15,719 nt of DNA, taken from positions 1-15,719 of the forward strand of contig JAYTOA010000174.1 of assembly GCA_043748015.1 (NCBI GenBank), written 5' to 3'. A program made the position numbers and the translations under genes. Of this stretch, positions 8,142 through 15,299 are shown piece by piece; position 1 is the stretch's first letter; each line of letters opens with the position of its first letter. Source of the DNA: JAIBBG01 sp043748015 (GTDB lineage Bacteria; Bacteroidota; Bacteroidia; Flavobacteriales_D; Sanyastnellaceae). The notes under the pieces were generated by a model that did not search any database, was not told the DNA's origin, and was given only the letters and a program-made list of their open reading frames with translations.

Positions 8142-8157
8142 TTTAGACTTGTCTAAA
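8142..8157. promoter_or_regulatory. Candidate MntR/DtxR operator in the mntR-sixA intergenic region
   Basis: TTTAGACTTGTCTAAA is a perfect inverted repeat (7-base arms around TT), in the TTTAG-centred style of DtxR-family operators. It is 53 bases upstream of the mntR ATG. Minus-strand promoter candidates next to it are TTTA-N19-TACATTTA (-33 at 8132-8135, -7 at 8105-8112) and a -7-like TATATTTA at 8132-8139, so a bound dimer would block or overlap the promoter. The operator call rests on position, symmetry and the adjacent DtxR-family gene. Confidence 0.65.
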
Positions 8158-8185
8158 AATTTCCCGCGCTAGTGGGTGATCATGT

Positions 8186-8217
8186 TTTGCGGATTCTCGA
8201 TTGGAATTGTATTTTTC
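8186..8217 (+). promoter_or_regulatory. Bacteroidota-type promoter of sixA
   Basis: TTTG at 8186-8189, a 20-base spacer, and TATTTTTC at 8210-8217 (7 of 8 to TAnnTTTG). Transcription would begin around 8223-8226, almost at the ATG at 8227. This makes the mRNA leaderless or nearly so and rules out the longer reading from 8176, which would start upstream of the promoter. Confidence 0.55.
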
Positions 8218-8226
8218 GCCTCATTA

Positions 8227-8718
8227 ATGAAACGGCTCTTTCTTATACGTCACGCTAAATCTGATTGGTCTGAACCGGGTCAATCTGATTTTGACAGGAA
8301 ACTGAATCCACGCGGGTTGCGAGATGCACCTTTTATGGCTGCTATGCTTGCAGAACGAATGAAGAAAGTAGACCTCATCATTTCAAGCCCTGCCAACCGC
8401 GCAATTACAACCGCGCGTTTTTTTGCGAAGTCATTGCAAGTTTCTGATAAGGAATTTTTCACCGATGAAAGAATCTACGAAGCAACACCTGCTCAACTTC
8501 TTTTGATAGTGAACGCAATAGATGATCATGTGAATACTGCTATTCTCTTCGGACACAATCCCGGGTTCTCACAACTGTCAACATACCTGACTGAAGCACT
8601 GGTGGAAATGCCGACTTGCGCTATAGCTGAAATTGAATTTGATTTGGAATCCTGGAAATTGATTTCGGGTTCATCAGGTAATCTTGTTCAATTTGATTAT
8701 CCGAAAAAATTCAAATAG
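8227..8718 (+). CDS. sixA: SixA-type histidine phosphatase
   Basis: 163 residues from the ATG at 8227. The frame is open from 8176, but MKRLFLIRHAKSDW is the universal family start and the promoter lies between the two sites. The histidine-phosphatase features are all present: RHAKSDW (8-14) with nucleophile His9, NPRG (27-30), SSPANRAITTA (53-63) with the phosphate-pocket Arg58, and FGHNPGF (108-114) with the second catalytic His110. SixA removes phosphate from histidine-phosphorylated proteins (in E. coli ArcB or the nitrogen phosphotransferase HPr); its partner here is unknown. It is cytoplasmic and divergent from mntR across a 137-bp region. Its stop abuts the first codon of the pseudogene at 8719, suggesting the two were once one transcription unit. 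Confidence 0.9.
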   Translation: MKRLFLIRHAKSDWSEPGQSDFDRKLNPRGLRDAPFMAAMLAERMKKVDLIISSPANRAITTARFFAKSLQVSDKEFFTDERIYEATPAQLLLIVNAIDDHVNTAILFGHNPGFSQLSTYLTEALVEMPTCAIAEIEFDLESWKLISGSSGNLVQFDYPKKFK

Positions 8719-9827
8719 ATGAAGGGGCTGACGCAAAACTGGTGCATTATTTTTACCATACTGTTGATTTCGGTGTCGGCTTGGCTGGTGTTTATATTCA
8801 AATCAATCATTGCTTAGGTCATCATAGCGATAATTATCTCTTAGATCTTCGGGTCCGTTTGTGGTTTGTGGAACAAACTTGGAATTGGTAATTTTTATAT
8901 TCCTTCATGGATCAGAACGTTAATTTCATTGCGACTTTTCGTTAGCGTAATCTCTGGATTTTTTATTCCACGAACACCCTTGGTTCGCCATGAAGTTGCA
9001 ATGATTTCACAGATTGATCCTGTATTGATTGCATATAATATTCAATAGCAACTGTATGGTTGCAAGTAGCAGCGGAATTTGGCTACACGGGGGAGATGAA
9101 GCTCACCGAGTTTCACGTGACATCCGCTCGGCAATTTTCAGTTTTGAATGGCTAAATTCTGTCGTCGATAGTATTTCTGGATTCATTGGTGATGTGTTCA
9201 TCGGAGCTTTCGCACTGTTGTTCATCACCTTTTTTTTCTCTGAAAGATGGGTTTTTATTTTCTCGAAGAGTTTTTACGCTTACGCCTGATGAACACATTG
9301 GAAGGATCAAAAACTTCATCGAGCATTCGCATGATTTGTTGCGCAGAAATTTCCTTGGTGTCGTGTTATGATGCCTTATCATGGTTTTGATGGTTGGATT
9401 ATCGCAATTTGTCATTGGTGTGTATAATGTGCTTTTGATTGGACTTTTCGTGGGATGAATCAATGTAATTCCATATCTGGGTCCGTGGATTGAAGCCTTG
9501 GTCGGCGTATTCATTGCAATGACGACCTCTATGCACCTTCATTTTCAGACCGCGATACTTCCGTTACTGGTGCTTGTATTGGCGGTTTTACTAGCGCACA
9601 TCTCATTGGTAATTTATTGGTTCAACCTGTTCTAATGGGAAATCACGTGAAGGCGCATCTACAGGAAATTTTCATTGTCGTGCTGATGGCGGCCACGGTT
9701 GCAGGTATTATTGGAATAGTGTTGGCCGTTCCCGCTTACACCATTTTTGCGCGTCGTTGCTCGAGAATTTTTGTCAGATTTCAAGATCGTTGAAAAACTC
9801 ATGATGGATTTTCCTGATGGAAAATAG
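8719..9827 (+). pseudogene. Decayed AI-2E family (PerM/TqsA-like) transporter
   Basis: Piecing frames together gives a complete family member of about 370 codons. From 8719 (ATG directly after the sixA stop) to about 9048 one frame gives a first membrane segment and then IGNFYIPSWIRTLISLRLF and FFIPRTPLVRHEVAMISQ, interrupted by TAG at 8815-8817 and 8842-8844. A second frame (about 9060-9260) gives SISGFIGDVFIGAFALLFIT. A third (about 9230-9595) gives LTPDEHIGRIKNFIEHS, TGA at 9369-9371, VGLSQFVIGVYNVLLIGLFVG, TGA at 9456-9458, then the hallmark INVIPYLGPWIEALVGVFIA. A fourth (9602-9765) gives LIGNLLVQPVLMGNHVKAH and AGIIGIVLAVPAYTIF. A last shift restores FLSDFKIVEKLMMDFPDGK and TAG at 9825-9827. 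The intact family is a 7-8-helix inner-membrane exporter or importer. Four stops and at least four frameshifts make function impossible without a second copy. Confidence 0.88.
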
Positions 9828-9935
9828 CGTTGTTGTATGTTTTGTTAGGAACTTCAAATGCTTGACAGACGTGGTGTCCGAGACTTTTAATTCATCATTC
9901 TAAAACAAAAACTTCATTCGCCGAAAAGATTGACG

Positions 9936-9943
9936 TAGTTTTG
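9936..9943 (+). promoter_or_regulatory. -7 box of the pyrG promoter
   Basis: TAGTTTTG matches TAnnTTTG exactly and sits 39 bases before the pyrG ATG. The -33 region is weak (TTCA at 9913-9916, 19-base spacer). The box overlaps the TTG at 9941 that opens the longer frame, arguing that translation starts at 9983. Confidence 0.5.
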
Positions 9944-9982
9944 AACCCCGTAATCATATTGGCTTTTCAGCACTATTACGGC

Positions 9983-11635
9983 ATGTCAGAAAACATTAAA
10001 TATATCTTCGTCACAGGCGGTGTGACATCTTCTCTCGGTAAAGGAATTATCTCTGCTTCTCTGGCAAAACTGCTGCAGTCGCGCGGATATCGCGTAACCA
10101 TACAGAAACTCGATCCTTATATCAACATCGATCCGGGTACATTGAATCCATACGAGCATGGCGAATGCTATGTAACTGACGATGGGGCTGAAACGGATCT
10201 TGACCTCGGTCACTATGAGCGTTTTCTCAATGTTCCAACATCTCAGGCAAACAATATTACCACCGGACGTATCTATCAAAGTGTAATTGACAAGGAACGG
10301 CGCGGTGAGTACCTCGGCAAGACTGTGCAAGTAATTCCGCACATTACCGACGAGATCAAACGCTGTATTCAGATTCTCGGTTCGAAGAGTGAATTCGATT
10401 TCATTATCACTGAAATAGGTGGAACGGTCGGCGACATCGAATCGCTTCCTTATGTGGAAGCTGTCCGCCAGATGAAATGGGAAAAGGAGGATGACTGCAT
10501 CGACATTCATCTCACTTTGATTCCATATCTCGCCGCTGCCGGTGAGTTGAAAACAAAACCTACGCAGCACTCGGTAAAAACTTTGCTTGAAAACGGTGTG
10601 CAGCCCGACATTCTTGTTTGCAGAACGGAGCACCATTTGTCTCCACAGATCAGAAATAAGATCGCCAAATTTTGCAACGTTTCTCAAAACGCGGTAATAG
10701 AAAGTATCGATGCGGAAACGATTTACGATGTTCCAATGATGATGTTGGAGGAAAAACTGGATGAAGTGGTGTTGGAAAAATTGGGCGTGAAGTCAAAGAA
10801 GAAACCTGACATGAAAAAATGGATGGATTTTCTCTCTCGACATAAAAATCCAAAGGGAAAAGTGACCATTGCGCTCATCGGAAAATACGTTGAACTCAAA
10901 GATTCTTATAAATCTATAGCGGAAGCATTTGTTCATGCGGGTGCGGCCAACGAGGTTGCTGTGAATATTCGTTGGATTCATTCTGAAGAGTTGACTACGC
11001 GCAATGCAGTTGAAAAACTTGCAGGAGTGGATGGCGTGCTCGTCGCTCCCGGTTTCGGTTCGCGCGGTATGGATGGAAAACTGGAAGCGATCAAACATGC
11101 GCGTGAAAACGGTATTCCATTCTTTGGTATTTGTTTGGGTATGCAAATGGCAACTGTTGAATTTGCACGCAATGTTCTTGGTCTGGTGGATGCTCATTCT
11201 ACTGAAATGAAAGAATACACGGCGCATCCTGTTATCAGCTTGATGGCGGAACAAAAGAGCGTAGTGAACAAAGGCGGCACTATGCGACTTGGAAGTTATC
11301 CTTGTCGATTAGTGGCAGGTAGCAAAGCTTCAAAGGCCTATGGAGGCGCAGAGATGATCGAAGAGCGTCATCGTCATCGCTTCGAGTTCAACAATGAATA
11401 CAAGGAAGTTTTTGAAAAGGCTGGATACAAATGCACGGGTATCAATCCGGACAGCAATCTTGTCGAGATCATCGAACTTGATAACCATCCTTACTTTGTG
11501 GCGGCCCAGTTTCACCCTGAATACAAAAGCACGGTGATGAATCCTCATCCACTTTTCGTGTCTTTCGTGAAAGCCACGAAGAAGTTTCACGCAACCAAAG
11601 TGAAAGCCGGAGTTGAAGAGATGCACGGCGACTAG
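9983..11635 (+). CDS. pyrG: CTP synthase (glutamine-hydrolysing)
   Basis: 550 residues from the ATG at 9983; the frame is open from a TTG at 9941, but the family start is MSENIKYIFVTGGVTSSLGKG. The synthase domain (1-270) has the P-loop VTSSLGKG (14-21), KLDPYINIDPGT, the EHGECYVTDDGAETDLDLGHYERF block and the EIGGTVGDIES motif. The glutamine amidotransferase domain (about 300-540) has PGFGSRG (oxyanion region), the nucleophile Cys384 in FGICLGMQ, and the His511/Glu513 pair in QFHPEY. The enzyme makes CTP from UTP, ATP and glutamine as a cytoplasmic tetramer and is usually essential. It carries a promoter-like -7 box immediately upstream and appears monocistronic. All catalytic residues are intact, in contrast to the pseudogene just before it. 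Confidence 0.98.
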   Translation: MSENIKYIFVTGGVTSSLGKGIISASLAKLLQSRGYRVTIQKLDPYINIDPGTLNPYEHGECYVTDDGAETDLDLGHYERFLNVPTSQANNITTGRIYQSVIDKERRGEYLGKTVQVIPHITDEIKRCIQILGSKSEFDFIITEIGGTVGDIESLPYVEAVRQMKWEKEDDCIDIHLTLIPYLAAAGELKTKPTQHSVKTLLENGVQPDILVCRTEHHLSPQIRNKIAKFCNVSQNAVIESIDAETIYDVPMMMLEEKLDEVVLEKLGVKSKKKPDMKKWMDFLSRHKNPKGKVTIALIGKYVELKDSYKSIAEAFVHAGAANEVAVNIRWIHSEELTTRNAVEKLAGVDGVLVAPGFGSRGMDGKLEAIKHARENGIPFFGICLGMQMATVEFARNVLGLVDAHSTEMKEYTAHPVISLMAEQKSVVNKGGTMRLGSYPCRLVAGSKASKAYGGAEMIEERHRHRFEFNNEYKEVFEKAGYKCTGINPDSNLVEIIELDNHPYFVAAQFHPEYKSTVMNPHPLFVSFVKATKKFHATKVKAGVEEMHGD

Positions 11636-11660
11636 TGGCTTGTTTCACACGGGTTTCACA

Positions 11661-11889
11661 CAGAATTGCACAGAAGGAATTTCAGAATGCACAGAATTTG
11701 ATTTCTATTTCGCATGACTGCGACTTTACAACTTAAGGAAGTCACTTCGCCGAAAGCTATTTCTAATTCTTATACTTGAAACTTGATTGAATTTTCAAGA
11801 ACAAAAGACTTCAATCATTCCAATCGAATAAACGGAAAAAGAGTTTATTCCTTTTCTATGCATGCTGAAATTCCTTCTGTGCAGTTCCG
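11661..11889. repeat. Inverted repeat pair in the pyrG / O-antigen-ligase gap
   Basis: The 31 bases at 11661-11691 and the reverse complement of 11859-11889 agree at 28 positions; the shared core is CTGAAATTCCTTCTGTGCA. The arms are 167 bases apart, between convergent genes, and no target-site duplication is visible. Between them, GAATAAAC (11826-11833) and GTTTATTC (11843-11850) form a perfect 8-bp hairpin followed by a short T-rich run, a weak terminator candidate for pyrG. There is no plausible gene in the 282-base gap. Confidence 0.6.
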
Positions 11890-11917
11890 TGATAAACAAC
11901 CCATCGAAGGCGGCAGG

Positions 11918-13150
11918 CTAATCATCGCCGCTCTTCCCTGCGACAGCTATCCAGAAACAGAAGAAAACAATTCCCGCCTGCACTTCAAGAAATGATTCGA
12001 ACAGAAAATTCATAGCGCAAAGAATGATGAAATTGATCATCAACCAATGCATCTTTCGAATGGATGTGTATGCGACGATGCTTGTCAATAATAATAACAG
12101 AATCATTCCCAACCAACCATGTTCTATTCCTGATTGAAGAAACTGATTGTGTGCATTCAATAGTTTTTCTGCAGCATACGGTTCTTCCATCTCATTGTAC
12201 TTAGTCACCAAAGTTGATTCGCTGTCGCCTGTTCCAACACCAAAGGGATTTTCTTTCAATATTGACCACGCTGCACTCCATGTCACAAGTCGCAATTGCG
12301 TACTTGATTTTGCCTCGACAATAGCAGATGTTTGTTCATGTTTTGATTCAACATCATGCATTGCTGCTTCCACACGCATAGATGTACCGGGCGCGATCAA
12401 TGTAGAAACGACCAACACTACAATTGAAGTGATAGTGATTGAAATTGTTTTAGCAATAGTTTTTTTGTTTTGAAGGAAAACAATAACTGCCATCAATATC
12501 GAAATGAGTGCAGCCAGTAAACCCGCCTTTGATGCAAGCATACTGATGAAGACCAACAATACTAAACTCACTGAATAGTGGAGCGAACGTCGGTTGTAGA
12601 AGTAATCTTTTCGCGCCGCATTTTGCATGAGTAAGAAGTAGGCCATCGCCATATAAGTGGCCGCATATGTTGGATGCAGATAAATGCCAAGTTCTTGATA
12701 GCCGAGATAAACAATATCATTCAAGGTGATACTGCGATAAATTCCATAACCTATGGCCAGTAATATGAACGCCATACAACCATGCACAAAGGCCATAACT
12801 ATTTGCTGCAATTGTTTTTTGTTGATGGCCGGCATTAGCCAGGCTATCACCGGAAAAGCGAAGTAGGAAAGCTTGATGCCGGTTTCATTCAATCCTTCAT
12901 GTATATGTTCTGACCACGCGAGACCAACTACGTGTAATGCGAAAATGGCAAGCAACAAAAGCTGTGGCAACAAATTGTTCGGATGTTGGATGCGACGTTT
13001 GCGTAAAGCATTGGTGATGACATAAAGCATCAACAAACCGATAAATCCCGGAACGAATTTTTTCGCAAATGGAATCATGAAGGCGATAGCCATGCATCCC
13101 CACACATGCCAGGGAAGCGGTTGTTCGATATTTGTAGTGGATGGTTTCAA
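11918..13150 (-). CDS. O-antigen ligase / polymerase family (Wzy_C) membrane protein
   Basis: 410 residues with about ten to twelve hydrophobic helices, mostly across residues 15-255 and 345-405. Between the last helix groups lies the large periplasmic loop of this family: RLVTWSAAWSILKENPFGVGTGD (287-309), then LNAHNQFLQSGIEHGWLG (331-348) with His334 and His344 in the usual positions. Family members join or polymerise lipid-linked oligosaccharides in the inner membrane, either WaaL-type O-antigen ligation or exopolysaccharide polymerisation; the sequence does not tell which. The frame begins with TTG at 13150-13148, overlapping the TGA of the DinB gene, as in translational coupling. The first in-frame ATG is at 13093-13091 (residue 20) and would trim only the polar N-terminus. 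No glycan-synthesis genes are adjacent, so this looks like an isolated copy. Confidence 0.85.
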   Translation of the reverse strand: MKPSTTNIEQPLPWHVWGCMAIAFMIPFAKKFVPGFIGLLMLYVITNALRKRRIQHPNNLLPQLLLLAIFALHVVGLAWSEHIHEGLNETGIKLSYFAFPVIAWLMPAINKKQLQQIVMAFVHGCMAFILLAIGYGIYRSITLNDIVYLGYQELGIYLHPTYAATYMAMAYFLLMQNAARKDYFYNRRSLHYSVSLVLLVFISMLASKAGLLAALISILMAVIVFLQNKKTIAKTISITITSIVVLVVSTLIAPGTSMRVEAAMHDVESKHEQTSAIVEAKSSTQLRLVTWSAAWSILKENPFGVGTGDSESTLVTKYNEMEEPYAAEKLLNAHNQFLQSGIEHGWLGMILLLLLTSIVAYTSIRKMHWLMINFIILCAMNFLFESFLEVQAGIVFFCFWIAVAGKSGDD

Positions 13151-13677
13151 GAAATGTTGGAAGCAATGCGACGCAATTGAGGAATGTGATGGCGTAAGTG
13201 ATGATGCATGAACTCCACAGTCTGCAACACATTCAGCATGCCGGCAACGGGTTGACGAAAGACGAGTTTATCATAATGTGTTTCATCAATTTCGTTGAGA
13301 AATTTCTCCATGTCTGTCCTCAATAGATTCCATTGAAGAATCATTTGAGATTTTGAATACTGATTGGTTGGCTCATTCAAAATGGATGGCGCGGCATATT
13401 TTTCCGGTGAAGCCAATCTTGCATTCACCGCTTTGCTTCTTTCAATATTTTCCTCACTGGTTTTATCAAGCACATCCCAACCGCTCGAGGATTTCTTTTT
13501 CATATAACCCAGTGTGCCGGTTTCAGCGCCCAGCACATGTTCTACAACTTGCGCGGCACTCCAACCATCTGTGGGTTGCGAGTGAAATTGATTGTCGCTG
13601 AATTTATTCAGCTCAACAAAAAATTCTTCTCGTGCATCGACGAGTTCATTCCAACGGGATTTGAGTTCGGTGTTCAT
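13147..13677 (-). CDS. DinB-family (DinB_2-like) metal-binding four-helix protein
   Basis: 176 residues from the ATG at 13677-13675; the frame is open to a TTG at 13695 but MNTELKSRWNELVDAREEFF is the natural start. It is all-helical, with the family pattern of a GWSAAQVVEHVLGAE segment (about residues 39-53 here) and a C-terminal VLQTVEFMHHHLRHHIPQL helix (about 150-168). The His in VVEHVL and two in the HHHLRHH run are positioned to bind a divalent metal. DinB/YfiT-like proteins include damage-inducible proteins and thiol-dependent (bacillithiol, mycothiol) transferases; most Bacteroidota members are uncharacterised, so no activity is assigned. Its TGA overlaps the TTG of the O-antigen-ligase gene, so the two are probably co-transcribed although functionally unrelated. 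Confidence 0.82.
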   Translation of the reverse strand: MNTELKSRWNELVDAREEFFVELNKFSDNQFHSQPTDGWSAAQVVEHVLGAETGTLGYMKKKSSSGWDVLDKTSEENIERSKAVNARLASPEKYAAPSILNEPTNQYSKSQMILQWNLLRTDMEKFLNEIDETHYDKLVFRQPVAGMLNVLQTVEFMHHHLRHHIPQLRRIASNIS

Positions 13678-14144
13678 GGTGGCAATATGGGGCAAGGTAA
13701 CGTTAGGGTCATGAGGATTGCGATTGATTCCGCAAAGAATAAATTTTTCGGATCACAGGCTTTAAGCGCAAGGCCTTGAAAACACAAAGTTCACAATGTA
13801 ATTTCGCACATAGATCACAAGTAAAATGACGTGTATGTATTCATTCTGTAGAAGTCATTACTTCATCGCTGCATAAAGCCCATATCCTCATTCCAACAGG
13901 TAAAATCAGCGCATTTTTACCATGATAAGCTAACGTGCATTTTGCGAAATTCTTCTCTGTCTTTGTGGTTATGCGGTCTAAACCGTTAATCGGATTCTTT
14001 TTTATTGATATATTTCGTCTAGTCGCTATTTGTCTGTTGCCATGCGGGGTCAGGATTTCTAAGTATTTTCTCTAAAGCCGAGCCCCAACGGTTAAAGGTG
14101 CTACTTCAGAGCTCAACGATCTCAGAATGTGAAATTATTCAAGG
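13678..14144. other. Non-coding stretch with a degenerate inverted repeat and a hairpin
   Basis: No frame here gives protein-like sequence. Two 25-26-base segments, 13783-13808 and 13943-13967, are degenerate inverted copies: both read outward-in as TGCGAAATT, then a variable middle, then CTTTGTG. Between them GGTAAAA (13899-13905) and TTTTACC (13915-13921) make a perfect 7-bp hairpin. The left part must also carry the promoter of the DinB gene, but I found only a TATTCTTTG with one extra base in the spacer, too weak to call. Confidence 0.5.
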
Positions 14145-14696
14145 AAAGCCGATGTAGTGATAAAATTGGACGCAAACCGGGACAGTGTTTGGCAGAAGCA
14201 ATACAAATACGATGTCCATGCGGATTCCATTACTGAACATTATCTCACCTCAATTGCGTTGACATCAGACAGCGGATTTGTGTGAGCAGGTCACGTGTCG
14301 CAAGGTTATGCAGGCGTTCCCTGACCCAGGACTAGATGTGCCATGAATTTCAAAACGGATCAATTCGGTTGTCTCGAATTCGGCTGTCAATTGGTAGCAT
14401 TAGATGAAATTGTCATCGGTATGGAAAATTCAGTGAATGTCATTCCCAATCCTGTCGCTTCGTTTGTAATTTCAAATGGAGCCTGGCCAATCCACTTCAA
14501 ATTGAAAAAGATTTGGGCAACCCCATACTTATGATCCCCGACATCACCGGCCGCAAAATGCACCGGCAAAATTTGTCGCACATAACGGATGAAAAGTGAT
14601 TTCTATTAGAATGAATGACAACGCAGCAAGATTATATATTGTGCATTGGGTGAGTTGAAGTACTTGGCTGGACAGTGGCAGGTGGTGGTGGAATAA
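14145..14696 (+). pseudogene. Decayed C-terminus of a beta-propeller protein with a T9SS sorting domain
   Basis: From about 14145 one frame reads DVVIKLDANRDSVWQKQYK, then SIALTSDSGFV, TGA at 14283-14285, AGHVSQGYAGVP, TGA at 14322-14324, and KTDQFGCLEFGCQLVALDEI. This is the strand-turn wording of delta-60/SBBP-like propeller repeats and the closing repeat common in T9SS cargo. It continues into a sorting domain: ENSVNVIPNPVASFV. A frameshift near 14470 then gives NPLQIEKDLGNPILMIPDIT and GRKMHRQNLSHITDEK, stop at 14597-14599. Another frame gives NDNAARLYIVHW, and a last shift near 14646 gives GELKYLAGQWQVVVE with TAA at 14694-14696. So at least three frameshifts and two stops break what was a normal 90-residue sorting domain. 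Upstream repeats and the signal peptide are missing, so only the 3' end survives. Confidence 0.78.
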
Positions 14697-14718
14697 TGAG
14701 TGCCAACTGGATTTTTTG

Positions 14719-15174
14719 CTATCTAATGCTTTTGGTTACCATCTCCACATGCGGAATATCATCTTCCAGATACTCTTCACTTACGCGTTCAAAACCAAAA
14801 TCTTCGTAGAATTTTTGTAAATGTGATTGTGCTGAAATGCGCACCGGTGGATTTTCTTTTTCCACAAAAAAAACCATAGCGCGCTTCATCAATTCTTTGC
14901 CAAGGCCTGTGCCACGTGTTGTAGGATCTGTCACCACACGGCCTATCGACCATTCTTCATAAGATACTCCAGGCTTCACAAGACGAAGACAAGCCATGCA
15001 TGCACCGCTTTCATCTTTTGCGAAAAGATGCATGCTCTTTTTGTCCTTGCCATCTACATCCTGGTATGGACAATTTTGTTCGATCACAAAAACTTTGATG
15101 CGCAATGCAAGCATCTCATACAAGTCTTCTTTGTCAAGTTCATTCCAATCTTTAAGACGCCACGTGAGTTTCAT
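14719..15174 (-). CDS. elaA: ElaA-type GNAT N-acyltransferase
   Basis: 151 residues. The order of motifs is that of ElaA: an N-terminal LYEMLALRIKVFVIEQNCPYQDVDGKD block (residues 19-44, the 'R-x-x-VFV-EQ' signature), HLFAKDE and ACLRLVKPG strands, the acetyl-CoA pyrophosphate loop GRVVTDPTTRGTGLG (78-92, with R-G-T-G-L-G), then ISAQSHLQKFYEDFGF (113-128) and YLEDDIPHVEM (135-145). The protein is a cytoplasmic single-domain GNAT enzyme; its physiological substrate is not established in the family. The start is ATG at 15174-15172; a promoter-like TTTA-N19-TAACTTCG lies just upstream on the minus strand (-7 box 15179-15186), implying a leaderless or very short-leader transcript. It is insulated from the next upstream gene by the terminator at 15252-15279 and faces the pseudogene on its other side. 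Confidence 0.9.
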   Translation of the reverse strand: MKLTWRLKDWNELDKEDLYEMLALRIKVFVIEQNCPYQDVDGKDKKSMHLFAKDESGACMACLRLVKPGVSYEEWSIGRVVTDPTTRGTGLGKELMKRAMVFFVEKENPPVRISAQSHLQKFYEDFGFERVSEEYLEDDIPHVEMVTKSIR

Positions 15175-15247
15175 TGGGCGAAGTTAAGTGTCGTAATTGA
15201 ATGAGTAAACCAGGAATTTTCAATTACAGGCATACTCGATTCTGGGC

Positions 15248-15279
15248 AAAAAAATACCCGCTTTTCGAAGCGGGTATTT
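15248..15279 (-). terminator. Strong intrinsic terminator
   Basis: AAATACCCGCTT (15252-15263) and AAGCGGGTATTT (15268-15279) form a perfect 12-bp stem. On the + strand the loop is TTCG; on the - strand it is CGAA. The A-run at 15248-15254 becomes a T7 tract on the minus strand, right after the stem, so it terminates the gene at 15300-15719, whose stop lies 21 bases upstream of the stem. The + side has only a short T-rich run, so reverse-direction termination would be weaker. Confidence 0.9.
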
Positions 15280-15299
15280 ATTTTGTCGTAAGATGAAAC

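Noticed and set aside
8176..8226. Upstream 17-residue hydrophobic extension of SixA as a signal peptide
   Set aside because: The promoter -7 box lies inside this stretch and SixA proteins begin at MKRLFLIRHA; the extension would not be transcribed.
9029..9371. Open frames on + (9029-9289, 9186-9371) as separate small membrane proteins
   Set aside because: They are consecutive pieces of the same AI-2E protein in shifted frames, not independent genes.
9186..9458. Idea that the in-frame TGA codons are read as an amino acid (recoding) in the broken transporter and propeller remnants
   Set aside because: Intact genes here (VOC neighbour methyltransferase, mpl, mntH, DinB) end at TGA. The pseudogenes also contain TAG stops and several frameshifts, which recoding cannot explain.
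9986..10687. Long antisense frames inside pyrG, and likewise inside mpl and mntH
   Set aside because: They are shadows of strongly coding sequence; their translations show no domain patterns.
11783..11995. A 70-residue + frame in the pyrG / ligase gap
   Set aside because: It runs through the inverted repeat and then antisense into the ligase gene; no family resemblance and no promoter.
14343..14534. A 63-residue + frame as a small gene
   Set aside because: It is the middle part of the decayed T9SS cargo protein; the same frame continues upstream through TGA codons and the domain continues downstream in another frame.
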